From CAZEVY01 sp964515555 (GTDB lineage: Bacteria > Acidobacteriota > Terriglobia > Bryobacterales > Bryobacteraceae), in the NCBI GenBank assembly GCA_964515555.1, contig CAZEVY010000139.1, positions 1-11,297 on the forward strand: DNA of 11,297 nt, read 5' to 3'. The stretch's first letter is position 1, and every line of letters begins with the position of its first letter. A program made the position numbers and the translations under genes. The notes under the pieces are model-generated. The model was not told the origin of the DNA, did not search any database, and saw nothing but the letters and a program-made list of their open reading frames with translations. Shown one piece after another: positions 1-6,068 of the stretch.

Positions 1-498
1 CGCCTGCGAAAGGTTCGCCAGCGCGACCCCCGAGTTGAGGGCGACTGTCGAAGTACCCACACCCGCCTTGGCCGGAAGGAACGAGAAGACCATGTCGGTC
101 CAGTCGTGCTGCACCGGCCGCTTGGAGATGACTTCGTGCAGGCGCGCGAGGGAGGCCTGGAAGCTGTTGACATCGAAGGGATACGCGAGAAACTCGCGGA
201 TGCCCGCCCGCATGATTTCCAGCAGCGCCGCCGGGTCGCAGGCCTTATCCACGGCCACCACCTGGAGCCCCGGCAGAATACGCTCGATCTGCGCCGACAT
301 CGCCAGCGCCTGGTTGACGGATTCGAAGCTGACGAACGCGACGTGTGGAGCGTGGGCGCGCAGGAATCGCTCCAACTCGTACTCCTGCAAGTACTTGTCG
401 ACCGACTTGACCAGCGCGACCCGCCCGACGCGGCTAATGACATCCTCGAGCTTGGCCGTCAGCTCATTGTCCGGACAAATGCACACTGCTCGAAGCAT
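1..498 (-). CDS. TadZ/CpaE-like atypical MinD/ParA ATPase, N-terminal 166 residues (partial)
   Basis: Likely a TadZ/CpaE-type protein, which in Tad/Flp pilus systems acts as a cytoplasmic localisation factor at the membrane. Seen: the gene starts at ATG 498 with a GGAGAAGGG ribosome site at 510-518 (11-nt spacing) and stays open to the left edge. Residues 1-125 look like a response-regulator receiver fold (PDNE near residue 10, AGIREFLAYPF at 98-108), but the usual phospho-acceptor Asp is replaced in VAFVSFES (53-60) and the conserved KPF lysine is Tyr, so phosphorylation is unlikely. Residues 141-155 carry a deviant Walker A, LPAKAGVGTSTVALN, keeping the first signature Lys (K144) but with Thr where MinD/ParA have the second Lys, as is common in CpaE/TadZ. 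The ATPase body lies outside the window. The gene follows skp by 119 bp on the same strand. A plain MinD-like regulator with a pseudo-receiver is the alternative; other tad genes to the left would settle it. Confidence 0.8.
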   Translation of the reverse strand, partial: MLRAVCICPDNELTAKLEDVISRVGRVALVKSVDKYLQEYELERFLRAHAPHVAFVSFESVNQALAMSAQIERILPGLQVVAVDKACDPAALLEIMRAGIREFLAYPFDVNSFQASLARLHEVISKRPVQHDWTDMVFSFLPAKAGVGTSTVALNSGVALANLSQA

Positions 499-556
499 CT
501 ATGCTTCTACCCTTCTCCAAGGTAGAGGTTTCGCAGGATGCCGGCAATCGCACAAA

Positions 557-603
557 GGCCCTATTTTAGTACCCGGCAAAGACCTTATTCGGGTTGTAGG
601 GCC
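557..603 (-). terminator. Nested inverted repeat between skp and the TadZ-like gene (possible terminator or attenuator)
   Basis: Read on the minus strand, a perfect 7-bp outer stem GGCCCTA/TAGGGCC (arms at 597-603 and 557-563) encloses a 5-bp inner stem ACCCG/CGGGT (590-594 and 571-575) around a 14-nt loop. It starts 15 bases after the skp stop and ends 58 bases before the TadZ-like start. Only TTTG follows the 3' arm, so it is a poor classical intrinsic terminator. The 3' side also contains TAAAAT (563-568), which could serve as a -10 element for the downstream gene. The structure is seen; its role is inferred. Confidence 0.35.
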
Positions 604-617
604 GACTGGCTGGAGGG

Positions 618-1217
618 CTATTTCACAGTGCCGGGGACCGGCGCCTTCTTGGTCGCCGGTGGTGTGGCGGCCGGCTTGGCGGCGGGAGCGGCCGGCGCGG
701 CCTTATCGTACAGATCGACGATCTCCTTGGTGACTTCGGTCCCGTTGGCGGCGAAAAGGACCGGCGTCTGCGGGCTGCTGACGTCGAGAATCAACGAAAA
801 GCCGTTATCGCGCGCGTACTTCTCGATGACCACCATCATTTTCTGGCCGAGGTCGTTGAGCAGGCGGTTCTGCTCCTGCTCGTATTCGGCCTGCGCGTCC
901 TCGGTGTCGCGGTTGAGGTTCTTGGTCTTGGAGTCGATCTCGCGCGCCAGCAGCGTCCGCTTGTCCTCCGACATCGTATTGCTGCCTTTATTGAGCTCCT
1001 GTTGCAGGGCGGCGATGGCGCTCTGGCGGCCCTCGAACTCTTTCTTCTTCGGCTCGAACTTCTCCTGGAGGGCCTGCACGGCCTTTTGCCCGTCGCGGGT
1101 GCTTACGATGGCCTGCTGGATGTGGATGATACCGACCTTGTTGGGCGCGGTCTGCGTCTGGGCCGAGAGGGCCGCCGCGGCCAGCAGGGCCGCCGCCGGG
1201 AAAGTTGACTTAATCAC
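618..1217 (-). CDS. skp: Skp/OmpH-family periplasmic chaperone
   Basis: Periplasmic holdase for unfolded outer-membrane proteins, handing them to the BAM complex. From the GTG start the protein has 199 residues: a signal peptide (1-19; basic K3, then an Ala/Leu-rich core ending ALSA before QT), a short N-terminal strand KVGIIHIQQA (27-36), a long charged coiled coil (about 44-130) rich in Lys, Glu and Gln, a C-terminal strand/helix part with FSLILD and VLFA (140-156), and a Pro/Ala/Lys-rich tail (172-199). This is the OmpH layout, slightly long because of the tail. The GTG at 1217 is chosen because AGGAG lies 7 nt upstream and it gives a clean signal peptide; an ATG at 1265 would add 16 residues before it. 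It lies 49 bp downstream of bamA, the classical order, and is probably co-transcribed with it. Confidence 0.92.
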   Translation of the reverse strand: MIKSTFPAAALLAAAALSAQTQTAPNKVGIIHIQQAIVSTRDGQKAVQALQEKFEPKKKEFEGRQSAIAALQQELNKGSNTMSEDKRTLLAREIDSKTKNLNRDTEDAQAEYEQEQNRLLNDLGQKMMVVIEKYARDNGFSLILDVSSPQTPVLFAANGTEVTKEIVDLYDKAAPAAPAAKPAATPPATKKAPVPGTVK

Positions 1218-1224
1218 GCTGCAA

Positions 1225-1229
1225 CTCCT
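1225..1229 (-). promoter_or_regulatory. Ribosome binding site fixing the skp GTG start
   Basis: AGGAG on the minus strand, 7 nt upstream of the GTG at 1215-1217. It lies inside the extra 16 codons that the upstream ATG (1263-1265) would translate, so it argues for the GTG start. Confidence 0.7.
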
Positions 1230-1266
1230 GATATTCGATGTGGATCCATCATAGCAGCCTTCCATC

Positions 1267-4263
1267 CTAGAACGTCCGGCTGATCGTGAACCGGAACGTT
1301 CGCCGCTTCTCGACGTAGGGAAACGCCTGCCCGAACAGCGCCACGGAATTGATAAACGAGGTCTGGTTCGGGAAGTACGACCGGTCGACCACCACCGGCG
1401 GCACCAGCGCCTCCTGGATGATCTGCGGGTTGTACGCCCAGTAGAGCCGGAACGGCGCGTTCACCACCGGCATCATGATCTGCAATTCGACGCCGGTCGA
1501 GCTGCGCATCTGCTGGGTGCGCGGCGCGATCACGGCGCGCTGCGAAAACACCGCCTGCGGGAATTGCGCGTTCAACTCCGCCAGACGCCCGGGCGTCAGA
1601 ACCAGTTGGCTCGGGCGGATGATCTTGTTGATGCCGGCGTCGAAGAATCCGGCCACCGTCACCGGACCGGCGATCGGGATGCGGTACTCGAAGTTGCCGA
1701 CGCCCTGCGTGTCACCGCCCGGGAAGATCATCTGGTAGATGGGGATGTTCTGCGTCACCGGAAGGAACTGCTCCTGCCCGTCGACGATGATCTTCTGCGT
1801 GCGGGCCGAGCCGTCGGAGTTGTAGAGCGGCACCGCCGTCGAACTGGGAACGAAGGCCACCGGGCTGATCCCCCAAATCTCGAAGCCGCGGATGTCGTTC
1901 TCGCCGCCCATGAAAAAGCGGTTGAAGGGCGGCGAAACGCGTCCGCCCCAGCCGGTCACGAAGCGGCCGAGAGCGTGAAAGCCCATCACGTGACCCTTCT
2001 TGAAGCCGGCGCGGAAGAGCTTGAAGTCGATAGTCGGCTCGATCATGCGGACGTTGCCACCGACGCCGGCGAACTGCGTCGAGATGTAGAGGCTGCGTCC
2101 GCGCGACGGCGTGATGGGGTGGTCGATGGTGTTATAGGTGTAGGCCGGCGTGATGGCGCTGGTACGGATGCCCTGGAGCGCGTTCTCGCCGCTCAGTCCC
2201 TGGAAGTTGATGAATTCGAAATACGTCTTCGAAGCGTTGCTCAGCGTCGTAATGTTCTGCCGCCCGTAGCTGTACGTCAGGCTGACGCGCGCGAAGGCCA
2301 GCCGGCGCATGGCGGTCGAGGCGAAAGCCGTGAAGCCGTATCCGTTCGAGACGTAGTTGAGCAGGTTGTCCTGACCGAGCGTCTCGTAGAAGGGAATCAG
2401 GTTGCGGCCGGTGAGCAGTGAGACCTCGCGGCCCTGGTCGAAGTTGAAGCGCTGCGTGTAGACCGTGAAACCCGCCGAAATGGGCCGGTCGAACAGGTAG
2501 GGCTCGGTGAATCCGAACGTCACGTTGCGGATGCGGTCGCCGAGTTGCGCGTCGATCGAAAGGGTCTCGCCGAGACCGAGAAAATTATTGGTCGCGTAGC
2601 CGAAGCCGATGAAGCTGCCGGCGATGCCGCTGACGCCGCCGTTCAACTGCACCGAATTCTTGCCGCGCTCCTTCACCTTGAGCGTGATGTCGACCGTGTT
2701 GGTCTTGTTGTCTCGCTTGATGTCGGCGGCCTCGCCTTCCTTGAGCGCCTCGAAATAGCCGAGCTGGTTCAGCCGCAGGATGCTGAGCTCCCAGTGCTGC
2801 GTGTTGAACACCTGTCCTTCGTCGATGAGAATCTCGCGTCGGATCACCTTGTCGCGCGTGGTGGTGTTGCCCGAGACGTCGATACGCCGCACGAAGAACT
2901 GCTTGCCCTCGTCGACCGCCAGCGTCATGTCGATGTTGTCGCTGTTGGGCGAGGGATCGAAGGACGGCTCCGGCACCATGTCGATGTAGCCGAACTGCCC
3001 GTAGAGCTTGCGCAGCGACTCCATTCCCTTGCGGAGTTTGGCTGTGGAGAACACGTCGCCCTGCTGCATCTGAAAGACCGGGGCCATCAGCGCCTCCGGC
3101 TCGCGGAAGAGCCTCACGCCGGCGAAGTTGATCTTGTTCAGCCGGTAGCGGCGTCCTTCCTCGAAGGCCACGGTCACGTTGGCGCGCTTGCCGGGCTTGT
3201 TCATGTAGAACAGCGGGAAGCGGAACTTCCCGCCACCCACGTCCTTCACCTCGACCTTGTGCTCGACGGCGCGCGCCGTGAAGTAGCCGCGCTCCTGGTA
3301 CCAGACCCGCGCCCGGTCCTTGTCCTCTTCGAGTTTGGTGGAGTCGTAGCTCTTGGAGAACAGGTTCTCGAACAGGATCGAGTAGGGGATGCCGATGGGC
3401 TTCAGATTCTTCATCGCGCGCCGCACGGCGCGGTCGCTGAACACCTGGTTCCCGTCGATCTTCAGCTCGCCGACCTTCACCTTAGGCCCTTCCTTCACGT
3501 TGAAGGTCACCTCCAGCGACGACGGCGGAATCTGCCGGACCTCCGGCTGGATGTCGGCGAACTGGCGCCCGCGCTCCGCCAGGTACTCCTTGATCACGAT
3601 CACGGCGCGCTGGACCTTGTTGGGGTCGTACTGGGTCTCCACCGAGAGGCCCACGCGGCGCTCCTTGAAGCGGTCGAGCACCTCCGACTGCGTGAGCGAC
3701 TTGAGGCCTTCGTACTTGATCGACCGCACCACGCGGCGCTCGGCGAGGCGGAAGCGGATGATCCAGCCGGTCTTGCCGGGCTCGCGCTCGAGCGTGATGT
3801 CGTCGAAGGTGCCCCGGTTCCACAGCGTCATGAAGTCGCGGTGCAGGGCGTCGGGATCGATCTTGTCGCCGCGCTTGGAAAAGATCAGCGCGCGGAGCGT
3901 GTCCTGCGGGATGCGCCGCGCGCCCACGAACACGATCGCCTCGATGACATCCTCCAGCTTCGATGGGTCCACGGTTTCGGCGGGCTTGGGGGCCTCGGCC
4001 GCAGCCGGCTTGGGAGCTTCGAATGCGGGCTTGGGCGACTGCGCCGGGGGCGCCTTCTTTTCCTCCGGCTTGGCCTGCTCTACCGGGGTCGCGGGGACGG
4101 ATTCGAAGGGGTTGGCCTGCTTCTTCTGCTGGGGCGGAGGCGGTTGCTGAGGAGGCGGCGCGGGAGGCTGCTGCCCGGAAACACCTGTTGCCAAAGCGGC
4201 CAGCAAACAGAGCGCCAGGGGAAAGACAGAGCGAGGCCTCAGGCTCTTACGCCTGCACAACAT
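1267..4263 (-). CDS. bamA: BamA/Omp85 outer-membrane protein assembly factor
   Basis: Central subunit of the BAM complex, which folds and inserts beta-barrel proteins into the outer membrane. The 998 residues comprise: a Sec signal peptide (1-30, basic MLCRRKSLRPR then a Leu/Ala core); a low-complexity Pro/Gln/Ala/Lys/Glu region (31-100); five POTRA domains at about 105-176, 177-259, 262-369, 372-452 and 455-532; and a 16-strand-type barrel (about 535-998). Barrel hallmarks are FGFTEPYLF (583-591), the loop-6 motif GGENDIRGFE (786-795), FPGGD...GNFEYRIPI (847-864), and a final Phe ending the C-terminal beta-signal (FTISRTF). It is longer than E. coli BamA (about 810), mostly through the leader region and barrel loops. 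ATG 4263 is preceded by AAAGGAA at 11 nt and begins the signal peptide. It is the first gene of the bamA-skp unit, with a possible TACAAT -10 about 90 bp upstream. Confidence 0.97.
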   Translation of the reverse strand: MLCRRKSLRPRSVFPLALCLLAALATGVSGQQPPAPPPQQPPPPQQKKQANPFESVPATPVEQAKPEEKKAPPAQSPKPAFEAPKPAAAEAPKPAETVDPSKLEDVIEAIVFVGARRIPQDTLRALIFSKRGDKIDPDALHRDFMTLWNRGTFDDITLEREPGKTGWIIRFRLAERRVVRSIKYEGLKSLTQSEVLDRFKERRVGLSVETQYDPNKVQRAVIVIKEYLAERGRQFADIQPEVRQIPPSSLEVTFNVKEGPKVKVGELKIDGNQVFSDRAVRRAMKNLKPIGIPYSILFENLFSKSYDSTKLEEDKDRARVWYQERGYFTARAVEHKVEVKDVGGGKFRFPLFYMNKPGKRANVTVAFEEGRRYRLNKINFAGVRLFREPEALMAPVFQMQQGDVFSTAKLRKGMESLRKLYGQFGYIDMVPEPSFDPSPNSDNIDMTLAVDEGKQFFVRRIDVSGNTTTRDKVIRREILIDEGQVFNTQHWELSILRLNQLGYFEALKEGEAADIKRDNKTNTVDITLKVKERGKNSVQLNGGVSGIAGSFIGFGYATNNFLGLGETLSIDAQLGDRIRNVTFGFTEPYLFDRPISAGFTVYTQRFNFDQGREVSLLTGRNLIPFYETLGQDNLLNYVSNGYGFTAFASTAMRRLAFARVSLTYSYGRQNITTLSNASKTYFEFINFQGLSGENALQGIRTSAITPAYTYNTIDHPITPSRGRSLYISTQFAGVGGNVRMIEPTIDFKLFRAGFKKGHVMGFHALGRFVTGWGGRVSPPFNRFFMGGENDIRGFEIWGISPVAFVPSSTAVPLYNSDGSARTQKIIVDGQEQFLPVTQNIPIYQMIFPGGDTQGVGNFEYRIPIAGPVTVAGFFDAGINKIIRPSQLVLTPGRLAELNAQFPQAVFSQRAVIAPRTQQMRSSTGVELQIMMPVVNAPFRLYWAYNPQIIQEALVPPVVVDRSYFPNQTSFINSVALFGQAFPYVEKRRTFRFTISRTF

Positions 4264-4352
4264 TCAGTTAGAGATTCCTTTCCTCTGCGCCTTTTCACGA
4301 GACGTGCCCCTGAAAGGGCGGGTTTCATCGAATCGGTGAGACCGGAACTCTC

Positions 4353-4358
4353 ATTGTA
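4353..4358 (-). promoter_or_regulatory. Possible -10 element for bamA-skp
   Basis: TACAAT on the minus strand, one mismatch from TATAAT, 89 bp upstream of the bamA start in the 224-bp divergent region shared with the VWFA-related gene. No convincing -35 lies 16-18 bp upstream (CTCGCC, CCTCGC or TCCTCG). The rest of 4264-4487 holds only short stem-loops, for example CAGGC/GCCTG at 4434-4450. Confidence 0.35.
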
Positions 4359-4487
4359 GAACATCCGCCCTTCCGGCGAGGACCCTCCAGATCGCGCCCG
4401 TTAACGTGTGCACCCCGGCTGAGCGGCGGCCAACAGGCAGCGGTCGCCTGGAAACGCCCGCCGCTCGCTGGCCGTCGATAATGAAAC

Positions 4488-5426
4488 GTGCTCGCCGCCC
4501 TCGCCTGGCTCTTCATCGCGCAGCAGGCGCCGACCATACGCACCTCGGTCCCGCTGGTGGTGGCGCCGGTGACCGTCACCGACGCGAGCGGCAAGCTCCA
4601 CGACGGCCTAGTCGAGCGCGACTTCGTTCTGCTCGACAACGGCCGCCCGAGGAAGGTGGACGTCGACACGCACCACCAGCCCATCTCGCTGGTGATCGCC
4701 GTGGAGACCAGCGCCGTGGCCGCCGCCGCGCTGGTCCACGTGCGGCCGGTCGGCAGCATGATCGAGCCGCTGGTGACGGGAGCGCGCGGCGAGGTGTCGG
4801 TGCTGACCTTCGATGGCGAAGTGCGTGTGGCGGAGGAGTTCACGCGCAACCCGGCCCGCGTCGTGACCGCCATGCGGAAGCTCTCGGCGCGCGGCGCCGG
4901 GAGCGCCATGCTGGACGCCGTGGCGGCCGGTGTGCGGCGGCTGGCGGAGCGGCCGGCGGGACGGCGCCGCGTGCTGCTGCTGATCGGCGAGGCCCGGGAC
5001 CGCTCCAGCAAGTCGGCGCTGGAGGAGGTCGTGACCCTGGCGCAGCGCGAGAACGTGACCATCTACCCGATCACCTTCTCCGCGTACGCGACGGCGCTCA
5101 CGGCGCGCCCGGGAGAGGCGTCTTCCGGCGGCGGCGGATTCAGCCTCCTGGCGGTGTTCCGCGAGATCGCTCAGCTCGGCAAGGAGAATGCGGCCGAGGC
5201 CCTGGTGCGATACACCGGCGGCCGGCGCCTCGGTTTCGTCAAGCAGGACGCGCTGGAGCGGGCCATCTCGTCGATCGGCGAGGAGTTGCACGGCCAGTAC
5301 GTGCTGAGTTTCACGCCCGAGGCCAACCTGCCCAACGAGTTCCGCCGCATCGAAGTGAAGCTGCCCGGACATCCCGCGCTGCAGGTGCGGACACGGCCGG
5401 GATACTGGATGTCGCCGCCCGAGTGA
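4488..5426 (+). CDS. VWFA-related exported protein (acidobacterial type) with a degraded MIDAS
   Basis: Resembles the VWFA-related family that is strongly expanded in Acidobacteria (TIGR03436-like); its molecular role is not established. The 312 residues show a short hydrophobic leader (VLAALAWLFIAQQAP), an N-terminal beta domain (about 20-62, VVAPVTVTDASGK...DFVLLDNG), a VWA-like Rossmann domain (66-270) and a C-terminal strand part with GQYVLSFTP, RRIEVKL and VRTRPGYW (269-307), the last being typical of the family. The metal-binding DxSxS is degraded: the matching stretch reads VIAVETSAVAA (69-79), with Glu for Asp and no second Ser, and the later Asp region reads LLIGEARDRSS (164-174). 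Metal-dependent binding may be lost. The GTG at 4488 is forced as the earliest start, because an in-frame TGA lies at 4482-4484; there is no Shine-Dalgarno and no basic n-region. It is probably monocistronic, convergent with the HTH gene and divergent from bamA. Confidence 0.85.
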   Translation: MLAALAWLFIAQQAPTIRTSVPLVVAPVTVTDASGKLHDGLVERDFVLLDNGRPRKVDVDTHHQPISLVIAVETSAVAAAALVHVRPVGSMIEPLVTGARGEVSVLTFDGEVRVAEEFTRNPARVVTAMRKLSARGAGSAMLDAVAAGVRRLAERPAGRRRVLLLIGEARDRSSKSALEEVVTLAQRENVTIYPITFSAYATALTARPGEASSGGGGFSLLAVFREIAQLGKENAAEALVRYTGGRRLGFVKQDALERAISSIGEELHGQYVLSFTPEANLPNEFRRIEVKLPGHPALQVRTRPGYWMSPPE

Positions 5427-5467
5427 CGCGGTTCCGCGGCCGGGATCGCGCCCCGCGCCAGGCGCTC

Positions 5468-5497
5468 TCCAGGGCACACGCGTGGACGTTACCTGGA
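5468..5497. terminator. Weak stem-loop between convergent genes
   Basis: TCCAGG (5468-5473) pairs with CCTGGA (5492-5497) around an 18-nt loop that itself contains the palindrome CACGCGTG (5477-5484). It lies in the 120-bp gap between the VWFA-related gene and the convergent HTH gene. There is no T-run on either strand, so an intrinsic terminator is only a weak suggestion. I see nothing else in this gap. Confidence 0.2.
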
Positions 5498-5546
5498 AGC
5501 GGGGACGTGCAGCGGCTCGCCGGAGGCGGACGCCGCACGGCAGTGC

Positions 5547-5894
5547 TCAGAACAACTTGATCGAGAACGCCCAGCGGCCCAGCCGGGACGCCAGCGTCTC
5601 CTCGGGGCGCGGCGGCTGGCGCGCGCCGTCGAAGGAGTCGTCCTGATGCGAACCGTAGCAGGCCAGCAGTTCGCCTTCGTCGAACCCGGTGGCCGCGGCG
5701 TACTGCTTCAGGTAGCTGACGGTGAAGACTCCGCCCGGGAGCTCGTCGAAGCGCTCGTCTTCGATGGCCCGCAGAAAGCGGCGGCTGATCTTCGTTTCCA
5801 TCTCGATCTGCTCGATGGTGAGGCCTGCATTGGCTCGCCAGGCCGCCAGGTCAAGACGAGGAAGTGGGACACGGGGGGAGGATGAACTGCGCAT
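5547..5894 (-). CDS. RodZ-type helix-turn-helix protein, HTH domain only
   Basis: The 115 residues match the N-terminal HTH of RodZ-like proteins (HTH_25 type): LAAWRANAGLTIEQIEMETK (16-35) as helices 1-2, ISRRFLRAIEDERFDELPGG (36-55) as the recognition-helix segment, then VFTVSYLKQYAAATGFDEGE (56-75), in the family's usual order. Full-length RodZ continues with a basic juxtamembrane stretch, one membrane helix and a periplasmic beta domain; here the protein ends soon after the HTH (LGRWAFSIKLF) with no membrane segment. It is therefore either a soluble DNA- or protein-binding relative or a remnant of RodZ. ATG 5894 has GAGG only 4 nt upstream. A strong sigma70-like promoter precedes it, flanked by two CCGGCCGG palindromes that might be operator sites. 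It is divergent from the Tat-exported protein gene. The domain call is firm; regulator versus cytoskeletal role is open. Confidence 0.85.
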   Translation of the reverse strand: MRSSSSPRVPLPRLDLAAWRANAGLTIEQIEMETKISRRFLRAIEDERFDELPGGVFTVSYLKQYAAATGFDEGELLACYGSHQDDSFDGARQPPRPEETLASRLGRWAFSIKLF

Positions 5895-5933
5895 GTCGCC
5901 TCGGGGCCGGTGTGGAGCGGCAACGCGTCCTGT

Positions 5934-5943
5934 TCCGGCCGGA
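5934..5943. promoter_or_regulatory. Palindrome TCCGGCCGGA at the HTH gene transcription start (candidate operator)
   Basis: A perfect 10-bp palindrome covering roughly +1 to +10 of the transcript predicted from the promoter at 5950-5978. Its CCGGCCGG core recurs at 5988-5995, with 53 bp between centres. Such words can occur by chance in GC-rich DNA. Confidence 0.3.
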
Positions 5944-5949
5944 TTTCAC

Positions 5950-5978
5950 ATCATAGTCGACCGGGCCGCCGATGTCCA
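5950..5978 (-). promoter_or_regulatory. Sigma70-like promoter of the RodZ-type HTH gene
   Basis: On the minus strand: -35 TGGACA (5973-5978), 17-bp spacer, -10 TATGAT (5950-5955), one mismatch from consensus in each hexamer. The predicted start near 5943 gives a leader of about 49 nt before ATG 5894. It is the best promoter match found in the window. Confidence 0.65.
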
Positions 5979-5986
5979 GGGCAGCC

Positions 5987-5996
5987 GCCGGCCGGC
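5987..5996. promoter_or_regulatory. Palindrome GCCGGCCGGC upstream of the HTH promoter (candidate operator)
   Basis: A perfect 10-bp palindrome sharing the CCGGCCGG core of the site at 5934-5943. It lies just upstream of the HTH -35 hexamer and about 35 bp upstream of the TACAAT of the divergent gene, so a bound repressor could touch both promoters. Confidence 0.28.
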
Positions 5997-6030
5997 CCAC
6001 ACCGCGGCGTCGGCGCCGGTGCGGACTCGG

Positions 6031-6036
6031 TACAAT
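6031..6036 (+). promoter_or_regulatory. Possible -10 element of the Tat-exported protein gene
   Basis: TACAAT on the plus strand, 32 bp before ATG 6069, predicting a leader of about 26 nt that still contains the ribosome site. The -35 position (about 6008-6013, CGTCGG) is not a match, so activator help or another sigma factor would be needed. Confidence 0.4.
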
Positions 6037-6058
6037 GGTCGCGCGCTCCATGCGCGTT

Positions 6059-6067
6059 GGAGGGGAG
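6059..6067 (+). promoter_or_regulatory. Strong ribosome binding site fixing the start at 6069
   Basis: GGAGGGGAG directly upstream of ATG 6069 (GGAGG with 5-nt spacing). It favours this ATG over in-frame starts further upstream (from 5910), which would place about 53 unrelated residues before the twin-arginine signal. Confidence 0.75.
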
Positions 6068-6068
6068 C

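Noticed and set aside
538..1254. Plus-strand open frame opposite skp
   Set aside because: Antisense to a well-supported skp; Ser/Ala/Arg-rich with no recognisable motif or ribosome site.
1218..1265. ATG start at 1265 for skp, one base after the bamA stop codon
   Set aside because: Translational coupling is conceivable, but it would extend the signal peptide by 16 non-basic residues, and AGGAG precedes the GTG at 1217.
2545..4359. Long open frame of 604 codons on the plus strand opposite bamA
   Set aside because: It is antisense to a certain bamA, is low complexity (Val/Leu/Arg/Glu/Asp/His rich) and shows no domain; a by-product of GC-rich codon use.
5910..6068. Upstream in-frame start for the Tat-protein gene
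   Set aside because: It would put about 53 unrelated residues before the twin-arginine motif and crosses the promoter region; GGAGGGGAG sits right before ATG 6069.
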